From Bedellia somnulentella (Eukaryota > Arthropoda > Insecta > Lepidoptera > Bedelliidae), in contig OY755188.1 in assembly GCA_963576735.1 (NCBI GenBank), forward strand, positions 3,038,001-3,102,000: a stretch of 64,000 nucleotides of DNA. The letters run 5' to 3'. Made by a program: the position numbers and the translations under genes. Each line of letters opens with the position of its first letter. Position 1 is the stretch's first letter. This document shows, in pieces, positions 54,887 to 63,797 of this stretch. The notes beneath the pieces were generated by a model, which saw only the letters and a list, made by a program, of their open reading frames with translations, was not told where the DNA came from and searched no databases.

Positions 54887-55498
54887 GTGGAACAAGTGAA
54901 AGAATTTGTATATCTGGGGAGTTTGTTAACTAGGGATGGAAAATGTGAGGAAGATATTGAAAGGAGAGTTAAAAAGGGAAACGCGGTGAATGGAGCCATG
55001 AACAGTCTGATGTTGAGACAGTCGTTGTCAGAAAAGGCTCGAATGGCTGTGCATAATGCTGTTCTGGTTCCCACGCTGATGTATGGTAGTGAATGTTGGA
55101 CATGGCAGAAGAAGCATGAAAGTAGAGTTAATGCAGTGGAAATGAGATCCCTCAGAAGTATATGTAATGTAAGGCTGTGTGATAGAGTGAGAAATACTGT
55201 GATCCGTGAACGAGTAGGTTTGAAAGATGACGTGGTATGCAAGATAGAAAAAGGAATGTTGAGGTGGTTTGGGCACATAGAGAGGATGGATGAAAATAAA
55301 GTAGCGAAAGAGATATATAGAGCCAATGTGGATGGGAATGTTAGTAGAGGACGGCCTCGTAAAACGTTTCTTGACCAGATAGAAAACGTTCTTATAAAGG
55401 CGGGGTTCCGAAGTGAGAAGAATAAAAGAGCATGTATGAGAAGGATATTGAATGTAAGGGAAGCAAGAGAGGTTTGTCACGATCGTACTAAGTGGTGA
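54887..55498 (+). pseudogene. LINE-L reverse transcriptase, C-terminal 203 codons
   Basis: Longest open frame in the window. It starts EQVKEFVYLGSLLTRDGK (the conserved YLGS block after the polymerase core), then KARMAVHNAVLVPTLMYGSE, CWTWQKKHESRVNAVEMRSL, RERVGLKDDVV, GMLRWFGHIERMDE, GRPRKTFLDQIENVL, and stops at DRTKW. No frameshift in 612 bases, consistent with a young insertion. The catalytic FADD region is upstream and not part of this truncated copy, so it is not functional. The 150- and 153-codon frames on the other strand are shadows. Confidence 0.92.
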
Positions 55499-55624
55499 TT
55501 GATAGTCTCTGCCTACCCCAATGGGAATAATGGGCGTGAGTATAAGTAAGTAAGTAAGTTATTAGTAATAATCCCCACATGAGTTTTTCATGAACATTCA
55601 ATTTAAATAAATCAACCCACTCTA

Positions 55625-55890
55625 AATTTCACGCTGTATTCCATTGAAGGGGTGGCGGAGGTAGTAGTACTTCTGAAGATCACGCGACATTAATTTCACC
55701 TGGTATTCCGAGCACGTGCGTTTTGCAGTACACACGTGATGTGACGTGCAGGCCGCTGTGACATGACTAAGTACAACACAACCACGTGGGTTTCCCCATG
55801 ATGTTTTCCCCAGCCTTTATACTAACATTAAAAATAAATCATATTTAAAAATTAAAAGAAGACACACAGGTTAAGGCCCGACTCAGGATT
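55625..55890 (-). mobile_element. SINE-B, nearly complete, abutting SINE-A
   Basis: Complement of SINE-B: TTCACGCTGTATTCCATTGA, AGGGGTGGCGGAGGTAGTAG ... GACATGACTAAGTACAACAC ... GGCCCGACTCAGGATTCGTA (B-box region). The A-box half of the head is replaced by SINE-A sequence. Confidence 0.85.
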
Positions 55891-56070
55891 CGTATCAGGG
55901 GTAGCCAGAGCTTCAGAAACAGAAAGCCACTTTTGGAAGTTAAGTGGGGAAAACACTGTAATGTAAATGGTTTTGGTGATGGGTCTCCAATCGCATCGCC
56001 CAAAAATCGCCTCTTACAACCACCCAAGGGGAAAAATGGGGAAGTGCTATTCTAAGCCGACAGTCTAGAG
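55891..56070 (-). mobile_element. SINE-A lacking its 3' end, joined to SINE-B
   Basis: GGGGTAGCCAGAGCTTCAGA ... GGTTTTGGTGATGGGTCTCC ... CTAAGCCGACAGTCTAGAGC. Same orientation as the SINE-B on its left; the terminal hairpin and GTGAG tail are absent. Confidence 0.87.
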
Positions 56071-56422
56071 CTATGGCATTCTATCTATCTTATTATAAAA
56101 TATAGAAAATCTTTATTTATTTAGAATTCCGTTATATAATATTTTATTTATGGCTATGACTAACACTGGAATGTGATGTGAGTTCTCATTCTAATGTTAT
56201 CGTTACCATAAAATGCTTTTCATATTGTGAAATGTCGAACATGTAGAGGCAATAATCAACATTCCCATACTAGGTTAAATAATCTTTATGACTTACACAT
56301 ATCAAAGGAATTTTAGTGAAAGGGCAATCACTAGTGAAGTTTAAGTGACGTATTTCATATTTAGGTGTTAATATTATTTAGGCAACTTAGGGTATTAAAG
56401 GTTTTTTGCGATTTATATGCGA
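56071..56422. other. No recognisable feature
   Basis: A+T-rich. Confidence 0.4.
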
Positions 56423-57097
56423 CTAGCTGACCCGACAGACTTCGTACTGTCAAATTTGCTTATGACAAAAGCTTAAGGCATTTTTTCCGGTACTCTTAGT
56501 TCAATAAGGCGTGAATATTTTATTGGTCAAATTTATCCGGGATAAAAAGTATCCTTTGTTATAATTTGGGTCTTTATCTGCCAAATTTCATTCATATATA
56601 ATATATACTTGAGTAGCCTTTTTGTTCCAAACACACAAACATCCAAACATCTAAACTTTCACATCGCGATTCAGAAAATGACGTCATTTGCACAACGCCA
56701 TCAATCGGACTTTGGATTCCAACTATCAACATTAGTTCTATATTTAGACTTAAGATGTCGTTGCAAGTACTATACTGAATTGCGTAACGTAATATTTTTC
56801 TTCTTGAACTCACAAAATTAATCATATCTTTTGATAGAGTGAACCGATTTCGATGAAACAAAAACTAAGTTATATCTCAAGTTACGTATAATTTTTGTAT
56901 ATAAACATTTTCAGCATTGAATTCGTAGATTTTACGTGATGTGCGCACATACAAACATATAAACAGACAAACAGACAAAAATTGAAAAAATGATGGAAAT
57001 GGGTTCTGTTACTTATCTGTTCACACGCTGGCAATTTTTTTTTCAATTTCTTCAATGTACAAAAATGACTTTTCTACAGATTTATTATATGTATAGA
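56423..57097 (-). mobile_element. Non-coding Helitron
   Basis: Minus strand begins TCTATACATATAATAAATCT (at 57097) and ends CTGTCGGGTCAGCTAG (at 56423), with flanking A and T. The last bases before CTAG contain the hairpin-like GTACGAAGTC. 675 bp, no helicase or Rep. The left-end text ACTAGCTGACCCGACAGACTTCG is a motif widely seen in insects. Frames of 70 and 89 codons inside are not genes. Confidence 0.8.
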
Positions 57098-57125
57098 TGT
57101 GGTTTGAAACATTTCTATATCACAC

Positions 57126-57226
57126 TTTTTATGATCTTTTTCCTACTCAACTTCCAAAAGTAGCTGAGAAATTTCTAGTTCTGAAGCTGTAGCTGTCTAT
57201 TTGGGATTATAGTCGTGAGTATATGG
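57126..57226 (+). mobile_element. SINE-A 3' half, old
   Basis: CCTACTCAACTTCCAAAAGT, AGCTGAGAAATTTCTAGTTC ... GGGATTATAGTCGTGAGTAT, ATGG. Confidence 0.82.
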
Positions 57227-57304
57227 TCGGTTAACCGAAATGGTTGACGTTAAAGGAAACTATCATAACGGATCCCATATAGATGTGCTACACTAAAAGT
57301 AAAA

Positions 57305-57462
57305 GGTCCACCTCAAAAGAACATTGTCCAGGCGAAAATTTGGGTATTCTAAACTCCAGAAGACAAAAATTATTGCTTTTTATCACCTGGAGTTCAGCTA
57401 GCGTGATGCAGAAGTATTATCTTTGCCACCTCTTCTGGAATTCACGGCATGGCTGAAGAGCT
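57305..57462 (+). mobile_element. SINE-B 3' half, old
   Basis: CACCTCAAAAGAACATTGTC, CAGGCGAAAATTTGGGTATT ... GCAGAAGTATTATCTTTGCC, ACCTCTTCTGGAATTCACGG, CATGG. Confidence 0.7.
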
Positions 57463-57529
57463 TGATATTTTAAATTCTATAAGACCTTAAAAAAGTCAAA
57501 AAAGTAAAAACTAATATTTATTGAACGTA

Positions 57530-58217
57530 AAAAAATTTAAATTTATCATTAATCCGTTGCTTCCGAAGGTGTTCGTAAAGAGAAGAAGCAACAAAGAAAC
57601 TCTTTACATTTTCAATTTTTATTTTTTTCAAAACATGGTTGGTACAATTTCAGTTTTAAACATGTTTTTACTTTATAAAAGATTTTTTAAACGACCAAAC
57701 CAAACGCTAGTTTGACATTATGAAAATAAAACATTTTAAAACTAAGCGTTGCAGGACCAATATAGGTATGAATTCACCTTTGACAAGAATATGTAGAGCT
57801 TATAATGAGTTGAACTCAAAACATTGTGACCTAGACATTTTCCACGACTCTTTTCCAGTTTTCAAAAAGAAAATTATTAAATATCTATAATATGTTTGTT
57901 AAATTTTAATTATTTTTTATCCCATTGTTTTATTAGTAATTGTACCAATCAAAAAACTAAATTTATTATTATTATTTTAAAAAAATATCATTTTTGTAAT
58001 TTAAGTTTGTAAATATTTATATCTGTTAGATTTAAGTTTAGGACTTAGTTTAAGATTTAGAAAAAAAAACACAACTTATATGTCATGCCTTATGAATGAT
58101 GTGTTCTGCCTGTAATTGGTGCATACCTCAGATGTTTTTTGTTATTATGAGAATGTTTGTTTTTAAATTGTATTTAATGTATGCTCTGTTGGCAAACCAA
58201 ATAAATAAATAAATAAG
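57530..58217 (+). mobile_element. LINE 3' end of a third family
   Basis: A coding tail at about 57720-57890 is followed by an A+T-rich 3' untranslated region and an (AAAT)n/(AATA)n tail at 58198-58217. The 5' limit is uncertain. No target-site duplication found. Confidence 0.6.
57720..57891 (+). pseudogene. LINE reverse transcriptase C-terminal tail
   Basis: A frame of about 56 codons reads MKIKHFKTKRCRTNIGMNSP, LTRICRAYNELNSKHCDLDI, FHDSFPVFKKKIIKYL and stops. The order R(T)NIG..SPLTRICRAYNEL ... DIF..SF..FKK is the usual C-terminus of a group of insect LINE reverse transcriptases. Only this last piece is present. It is too short for a reliable family name. Confidence 0.6.
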
Positions 58218-58630
58218 GGTAGTAATAAAAGCTTCGATAATAAAATAAAAATTGTCCTAACAAAAAATATTAAATTTACTGCCTAAAATACTAAATTTCC
58301 GACTACTTTTGTCCGAGTAAAAATGACGAAAGGACCGAATGACATACTTAAATCTTCGAAAAATTAATACGTCTGTTTATTGCCACAATACTTTCCTACC
58401 AAGTAAAATTATTTTCTACTGATAACAATGCTTTGTAATTTTTACCTTTACTTGCCTACAATTTGCATAAATTACACTACATGTTTCATAGGGATTATGC
58501 ATTTAAGGTGCTCGCTCCGCTGCGCTTCGCTCGCTCGTTTTATACATAACCTAACCTAACCTAGCTAAATGTGACCTAACTTTTCTTCACCTGCAGGGGG
58601 CTGTAGAACCCCCAACCCCCCCCAACGGAT
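58218..58630. other. A+T-rich DNA with a short CCTAA run
   Basis: TAACCTAACCTAACCTAGC at 58547-58565 holds three CCTAA units, the insect telomere motif (TTAGG on the other strand). It is too short to be a telomere relic with any confidence. Just before it is the CpG-rich GCTCGCTCCGCTGCGCTTCG. Confidence 0.45.
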
Positions 58631-58802
58631 AAACTTGTCGGAGGTTCAATATTTTATTCGGAAGTTTAGTTTTATTATTCGAAGTTAAATATATTTGTAA
58701 GTAAAAATGAAGTTTGAAACTTGTCGGAGGTTCAATATTTTATTCGGAAGTTTAGTTTTATTATTCGAAGTTAAATATATTTGTAAGTAAAAATGAAATT
58801 TG
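58631..58802 (+). repeat. 86-bp tandem duplication, nearly exact
   Basis: AAACTTGTCGGAGGTTCAAT ... GTAAGTAAAAATGAAGTTTG at 58631-58716 is repeated at 58717-58802 with one difference (GAAGTTTG/GAAATTTG). The near identity indicates a recent event. Confidence 0.95.
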
Positions 58803-59049
58803 ATCCTGTTCATAGGTGTTAGTTAAATTTATTAAATTTTTTCGGTATAATTTGGGTTTTTTTGTCGGTAATTTATTAAACCGCTGGTCTATTAGAATAA
58901 TAGTCGGACAGATGTAGTTGGAGATTCATTTATTTTTCGGAACCATTATTATTTCCCTTAAAATAAATTGTCCATCACTAAAAGCCAATCACATAACGTG
59001 AGAAGAAAAATCCTCACCAGACAATTATTCCTAGAAATAACGAGGGAAG
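58803..59049. other. No recognisable feature
   Basis: A+T-rich; more 'gtcgg' motifs like those of the tandem repeat occur on both sides. Confidence 0.4.
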
Positions 59050-59736
59050 ATTTGTAGCTTTACGGACACGGTCAAGGGCGCGTTGGGTCCTTGTCGTTCA
59101 AAAAATCATGAACACTGTAGTAAGATTTCTTTAAAAGCATTGCTTTAATCGCCTTTTTAAAAGATGCCACAGGCAATTCCAATATGTGAGAATGAAGTTT
59201 GTTGAACATTTGGAGGGATAGTCCCATTAAGGAGTTACTTACTTTATTAAGTCTCCACTTCGGTACGTTAAGTTTGTCCTTATTTCGAGTGTTCACAGTA
59301 TGCCTATCACTAACTTTACTAAATTGGCCTATATTCTTTTTGGCATACATAAAATTCTCAAATATGTATTGGCAAGGGACAGTTAAAATGCCATTATCTT
59401 TAAATTTTTCGCGCAACGAATACCTCGACCTTAACATGTAAATAGATCGGATAGCTCGCTTTTGTAAGACAAAAACTTTATGAACATCAGCCGCTTTACC
59501 CCATAATAAAATACCGTACGACATAATACTATGAAAATAACCTGTGATAAACAATGCGAGCTGTTTCTATATCTGCTATTTCTCTTATCTTACGCACGTG
59601 ACACGCTGCTGAGCTCATCCTTTTAGAAAGTGTTAGTATATGGGGTCCCCATTGCAAAATAGAATCTATTATTATCCCTAGCAATTTTGTATCTTTCACT
59701 AATTCTACTTTTTCACTGTCAATTATTATTATGATA
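59050..59736 (-). mobile_element. Jockey-like LINE, cut by a Helitron
   Basis: Continuous reverse transcriptase sequence on the minus strand from 59735 to the stop near 59072, with a frame change near 59550. Its 5' side ends exactly at the Helitron insertion point (59736/59737). I could not find the continuation beyond 60732, so the LINE may have been 5'-truncated there or the rest has been lost. Confidence 0.8.
59072..59554 (-). pseudogene. Reverse transcriptase C-terminal part, jockey/BS-like LINE
   Basis: 160 codons. GYFHSIMSYGILLWGKAADV, VFVLQKRAIRSIYML, SLREKFKDNGILTVPCQYIF, HTVNTRNKDKLNVPKWRLNK, FNKLHSHI..LPVASFKKAI, YYSVHDFLNDKDP are all blocks of jockey-clade reverse transcriptases of moths and flies. 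In the upstream part (59735-59555, another frame because of a one-base change near 59550) LLGIIIDSILQWGPHI and SSAACHVRKIREIADIETAR continue the same protein. The catalytic domain is absent. Dead copy. Confidence 0.88.
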
Positions 59737-60554
59737 CTAGTGGATCGTCCCAGCTTCGCACGGGTAGCGTTGTTTTTTTAAATATCTGAGGTTTCTCTCT
59801 TCAGTCACTGCTCCAGAATTGTGAAATTTAGCGTACAGTTTTCAATTTATTAAATTTATAGCACTCCCTTAACAGTGTAGTTTGGTGATTTTGAATGCGC
59901 TTTAATGAACGGTTCAGTATTTCCGTTTAATAGCAAATATTGGAATAAAACGCCATGAAGTATTTATAACAATCTAAAAAATAAATCATCACGTTATGTA
60001 GGATGCAACTACTGGCGCCATCTAGTATGTTATATGTAAATTAGTAAAGATTTGGTTACGATCACGGGCGCGATGGCTTATTTTATAAATAATTTCGGTG
60101 TTTGTCTACCGATTTCTATGATTCTTTTTTTATTGAATACGTAATAATGTAACCTTTTTCAAATTAGGGATGAATGAGAGGTTTACAAACGTAAGAATAA
60201 ACAAATATAATCAGAATGTTCCGAACTGCTAAGCTATCAGGAATTACACGTGTTATTGTGAGTCAACCGTAAAAGATAGACATAAACTTTTGAGGATTTT
60301 TTTTTAGATAATTTTATGAAGAATATTTCCGTCATACATGATTTCTATGTAAGTTTAACCATTAAGGCTGCACACGCGACGGAAGCTTAAAAAATGTAGT
60401 AACTTCTCCCGTTTTCCCACAATTTCCCAAAATTCCCCTTTACTACTCTGCTGGAAAGTATACAAAAACCTGTCCAGGAGTATGGAGAATAATTGTACCA
60501 AGTTTCGTTAAAATCCGTCGAGTAGTTTTTGTTTCCATAAGGAACATACAAACC

Positions 60555-60612
<58 letters not shown>

Positions 60613-60731
60613 AATTTTACTGATTGCATTTTTTGCATCAGTATCGATCCCTAATCACCACCTGATAGTTATTTTGAAAATATATTTCATGTACAGAATT
60701 GACCTCTCTACAGATTTATTATAAGTATAGA
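59737..60731 (-). mobile_element. Non-coding Helitron inserted at a jockey-like LINE
   Basis: Minus strand begins TCTATACTTATAATAAATCT (at 60731) and ends GCTGGGACGATCCACTAG (at 59737), flanked by A and T. 995 bp. Contains a long (CAGA)n run. Same orientation and same end type as the Helitrons at 47059 and 56423. The 83-codon frame with repeated SVCLSVCL is the microsatellite. Confidence 0.85.
60557..60610 (+). repeat. (CAGA)n microsatellite
   Basis: About 13 CAGA units inside the Helitron. Confidence 0.97.
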
Positions 60732-60732
60732 T

Positions 60733-61050
60733 TGGCATCAACTTGCCTTTGCGTTGCGTTACACCATGGACACAGTCAATCCAGTATTAATATGCTTAAA
60801 TTAAGAAGTCTTGAACAACAAACCATCACTCAAGATCTTAAGAGCCAATTAAACGTGGGAAGATAACTTTATCAACAATTAAATTACACGACCACTTTAC
60901 AAATTGCAACATTGTCTATCAACTTAAGACATTTATCTCTATTCTAAGCACACCTTTGATGGCAATCTTTTGTGCCCGCTTTGAGAAACCTTATTTTTTG
61001 CTTCCTTGTGCCCATATTCTATTCTTATATTTAGTTTGAAATACTAGTCG
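60733..61050. other. No recognisable feature
   Basis: A+T-rich. Confidence 0.4.
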
Positions 61051-61345
61051 TTGTTCTAATTCTATTTTAGTTGCCGTGTCGGCTTTGACGTTTAGTGTCG
61101 GGTTAGAATAACACTACCTCATTTTAACACGTGGGTGATCGTAAGGGGCGACTAGGGGTTTAGGGGTTTTTAAGTGATTTTCGGGCGATGTGGTTGGAGA
61201 CCCGTCACCAAAAACATTTTTGTTTTATTTCCATCTTTTCCCCAATCAACTTCCAAAAGTGGCTGAGGAATTTCTCATTCCAAAGCTCTGGATACCCCGT
61301 TAAGGGATTTATAGCCGTGAGTATATGTATGTATGTTGTTCTAAT
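61051..61345 (+). mobile_element. SINE-A copy with target-site duplication and odd 5' end
   Basis: Element 61061-61335, ending GCCGTGAGTATATGTATGTA. The 10-bp repeat TTGTTCTAAT lies on both sides (61051-61060, 61336-61345). The 5' end shows TTGCCGTGTCGGCTTTGACG before TTTAGTGTCGGGTTAG, as if the first bases had been copied twice. Confidence 0.88.
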
Positions 61346-61369
61346 ATGATTAAAAAAAAAATCGCGGTA

Positions 61370-61801
61370 AATGGAGCACTGGATAGTCTAATGTCTAGTC
61401 AGTCGGTGTCTGAAAAGGCCCGAATGGCTGTGCATGATTCTGTCCTTGTTCCTACGTTTATGTATGGCAGTGAATGTTGGGTGTGGCAGAAGAAGCATGA
61501 AAGTAGAGTGAATGCAGTAGAAATGAGATCCCTCAGAAAAGTGTGTAATGTAAGGTTATGTGATCGTGTGAGGAATGATGTGATTCGTGAAAGGTGTGGT
61601 GTAAAAGATGATATTGTAAGAAAGATAGAAAAAGGAATGTTGAGATGGTTTGGGCACATAGAGAGGATGGATGACAGTAAATTGGTGAAAGAGATATATA
61701 GAGCCAATGTGGAAGGTAATGTTAGTAGAGGACGACCTCGGAGGACACATTTGATCCAAATGTGTCCTCAAAAAGGCAGGTGTTCGCAGTATGAAGAATA
61801 A
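61370..61801 (+). pseudogene. LINE-L reverse transcriptase C-terminal fragment, rearranged
   Basis: The frame reads VNGALDSLMSSQSVSEKARM, VLVPTFMYGSECWVWQKKHE, VEMRSLRKVCNVRLCDRVRN, GMLRWFGHIERMDDSKLVKE, GRPRRTHL, after which the usual LDQIE.VL segment is replaced by the complement of the preceding 13 bases. The frame then shifts; the normal end (NKRACMKRLMDVNEAREVCQ, DRTRWRSIVSAY) continues in another frame from about 61775. This is a different subfamily from the copies with an (AAGT)n tail. Confidence 0.88.
61742..61770. repeat. 13-bp-arm perfect palindrome in LINE-L
   Basis: GAGGACACATTTG, spacer ATC, CAAATGTGTCCTC. The right arm does not belong to LINE-L and replaces about 17 bases of it. 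Confidence 0.85.
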
Positions 61802-62043
61802 AAGAGCATGTATGAAAAGATTGATGGATGTAAACGAAGCCAGAGAGGTTTGCCAGGATCGTACAAGGTGGCGATCGATAGTCTCTGCCTACCGCAATGG
61901 GAACTAACGGCGTGAGAATATGTATGTATGTATGTATGTATGATTTTATACGATAGAAAAGTTAATTATAATATGATACCAGTCAGCAAAGATAGTTATT
62001 ACAGCCGAAGGTGAATTGTATAGAATAGTATATTTCATTACTA

Positions 62044-62143
62044 GTACGGAATGGCTGTCATTGCAAAGAGTTCCGACAAATGTCTACCCGAGCCGAAGGC
62101 GAGGGTTGACAGTCGGAACGAGTTGCAATGACGGTTCCGTACG
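62044..62143. repeat. Imperfect hairpin, 45-50 bp arms
   Basis: GTACGGAATGGCTGTCATTG, CAAAGAGTTCCGACAAATG, TCTACCCGAGC is followed by its imperfect complement (GCGAGGGTTGACAGTCGGAA, CGAGTTGCAATGACGGTTCC, GTAC). Likely a miniature foldback element. Confidence 0.8.
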
Positions 62144-62440
62144 TGTACTGAACGACTATTTTTAATACAGTTGCGAAAAAATTAAGCAATTTAACAAAAC
62201 AACTAAACTCCCAAAGATTATTTCTGGAAAATGGCGACATTTTTTCTTCACTTATTGTGGTAGGCAAAGGAAACTATGCCCATACAGCCAAGTCTTATGT
62301 ATAATTTTTTTGTTGATATGAAATGAAAATGAAATTTAATGAGTTATAATGTAATGAAACCTAACCTCACTAATTCTATCAAATCATTAAATCAGATATC
62401 GAAACAAATTAGTCGATTTTGCCTATTATTTTGTTGTTGT

Positions 62441-62484
62441 TGATTCATGTTAATACGACCTATGCCACGTATTAACATGAATCA
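62441..62484. repeat. Perfect 17-bp inverted repeat
   Basis: TGATTCATGTTAATACG (62441-62457) and its complement (62468-62484) around a 10-base loop. Confidence 0.93.
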
Positions 62485-62860
62485 TAAAAACTTCTTTGAT
62501 TTTTTTAGTAAAATCTTTATGGTTGGTTTTTCTTTAAAATAGACATTATTTTGACAGTTGGGAAAGAAAACGCACTAGTGCGGGAAAGGTAAAGAAAAAG
62601 CACGAGTGTGTAATAGCCCACTTCCCGAACGCTATACGTCCCTGTAATACGCCACTTTTTGAGCAATTGTATTAAAAAGACCTTTAAACTACCGAGCGCT
62701 GTAATGACTACTTGCTTACGTGTGTCGAGATACTTGACAAGAAAATTTGCGACTAATTTTTATGAAGAAACAATGCTTGGCTGCTAGTCTTCATTCAACA
62801 GTATTTTAATACACATCATAGTATTCTTTTGAGATGTGTTATACGTTAAACGCCAAAATA

Positions 62861-62996
62861 GCTGTGAAGTGTCGGCATAGAATAGCACTGCCCCATTTTT
62901 TTAGTAGGCTTCTAAGGATATAATGAGTTTTAAGGTAATTTTTGGCAACTTTCAAAATTGGCTAAGGAATTTCTCACCCTGAAGCTTTATATAGCA
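62861..62996 (+). mobile_element. SINE-A, internally deleted
   Basis: AGCTGTGAAGTGTCGGCATA, GAATAGCACTGCCCCATTTT ... GGCAACTTTCAAAATTGGCT, AAGGAATTTCTCACCCTGAA, GCT. The GGTTGGAGACC segment is missing. Confidence 0.85.
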
Positions 62997-63434
62997 TACA
63001 TCAAAAGTATTTATGAAGACCCAACACCGAGCCTTAGCAGAATCGCTCCCCGTCTCAACAATAGGCTCGCCTCTTTCTGTAATGCTCCCTGGTCATTTTT
63101 ACAATAAATTCCTTTGTGTTAGGTTCTCTTTGTCAAAGGGATTTTTTAGGCAAGTTTTTGTTCAGTATTTCAAACCCTGCTTACACTTGTCGCTGGAACA
63201 GGTTGCGACTTGAATTGCGCTATTTTTTAACTTTGGGAAGGTAATTGTATTTATTATTAAATAGCAAATTTTTGGTGTTATGCTAGCGAGATTTTGATTT
63301 TGTAAAGATTTTGGGGTGTTTATAATGAAATAGAGAGTGATTATATTTCCATTTATAATACTAGAGTTCTCAAAATGTTGAATAGTGCTTGTTAAATTAC
63401 ATGTGACTATAAGAACTTATGCCCTTACGACTAT
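62997..63434. other. No recognisable feature
   Basis: A 66-codon plus-strand frame at 63013-63213 is unsupported. Confidence 0.4.
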
Positions 63435-63797
63435 TTACGATTTACTAATTGCCCAGTGGGTAGAACACTCGGTTATCGTGCAAACGACTAGTGTTCAAAT
63501 CCTGGGTCGGGCCTACACCAATTTGTCTTTTCTAAAGACATATGTGTGGTTAATTTATCATGGTTGTTAACCCACATGGCTGAGTTGTACTTAGTCATGT
63601 GACAGTGTATTCGTACAAAACGGCGATAGGCCTGCCCTCTATCGCGTGAGTACACTGTCCATGCAAAAAGTGGGTACTCTGAACACCAGGTGACAAAGTC
63701 ACGTGATTTTCAGAAGTATTAGTACCTCTGCCAACCCCTTTGGGGATATTCGGCGTGAACGTTTATGTATATGTTATGTTATGTTACGATTTACTAA
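63435..63797 (+). mobile_element. SINE-B reference copy with target-site duplication
   Basis: Element 63449-63783, 335 bp. Head: TTGCCCAGTGGGTAGAACAC (A-box-like) and GTGTTCAAATCCTGGGTCGG (B-box-like). End: ACCCCTTTGGGGATATTC, GGCGTGAACGTTTATG, (TTATG)n. Bounded by the 14-bp duplication TTACGATTTACTAA (63435-63448 and 63784-63797). A segment of about 20 bases (GGTGAGGGAAAACATCGTGA in the copy at 30575) is deleted here. Confidence 0.95.

Larger units (their letters stand above)
53277..55570 (+). mobile_element. LINE-L copy split by a 1.47-kb insertion
   Basis: LINE-L sequence is 53289-53415 plus 54881-55558 (about 805 bp once the insertion is ignored). The whole is bounded by the 12-bp target-site duplication TTATTAGTAATA (53277-53288 and 55559-55570), which shows that both parts are one insertion. 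The 3' end is CTACCCCAATGGGAATAATG, GGCGTGAGTATAAGTAAGTA with an (AAGT)n tail. It is the longest LINE-L copy in the window and still 5'-truncated. Confidence 0.93.
61346..61942 (+). mobile_element. LINE-L copy, 5'-truncated
   Basis: Follows the SINE-A directly. Ends CTACCGCAATGGGAACTAAC, GGCGTGAGAATATG and a long (TATG)n tail. About 600 bp. A 29-base palindrome has replaced part of the coding sequence (61742-61770). Confidence 0.9.
61943..62860. other. Stretch with two hairpins; otherwise unassigned
   Basis: Apart from the hairpins at 62044-62143 and 62441-62484 I recognise nothing. ACGCACTAGTGCGGGAAAGG near 62570 and the frequent CACGAGTG-type motifs suggest a larger old DNA element here. 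Confidence 0.4.

Noticed and set aside
54865..55480. Protein-coding frames of 150 and 153 codons on the minus strand
   Set aside because: They lie antisense to the LINE-L reverse transcriptase frame, whose plus-strand protein has recognisable motifs; the same shadow occurs at 8861-9263 and 61399-61771.
58547..58565. Interstitial telomere array
   Set aside because: Only three CCTAA units; too short to separate from chance in A+T-rich insect DNA.
60387..60638. Gene with a repeated SVCLSVCL protein
   Set aside because: It is the translated (CAGA)n microsatellite inside a Helitron.
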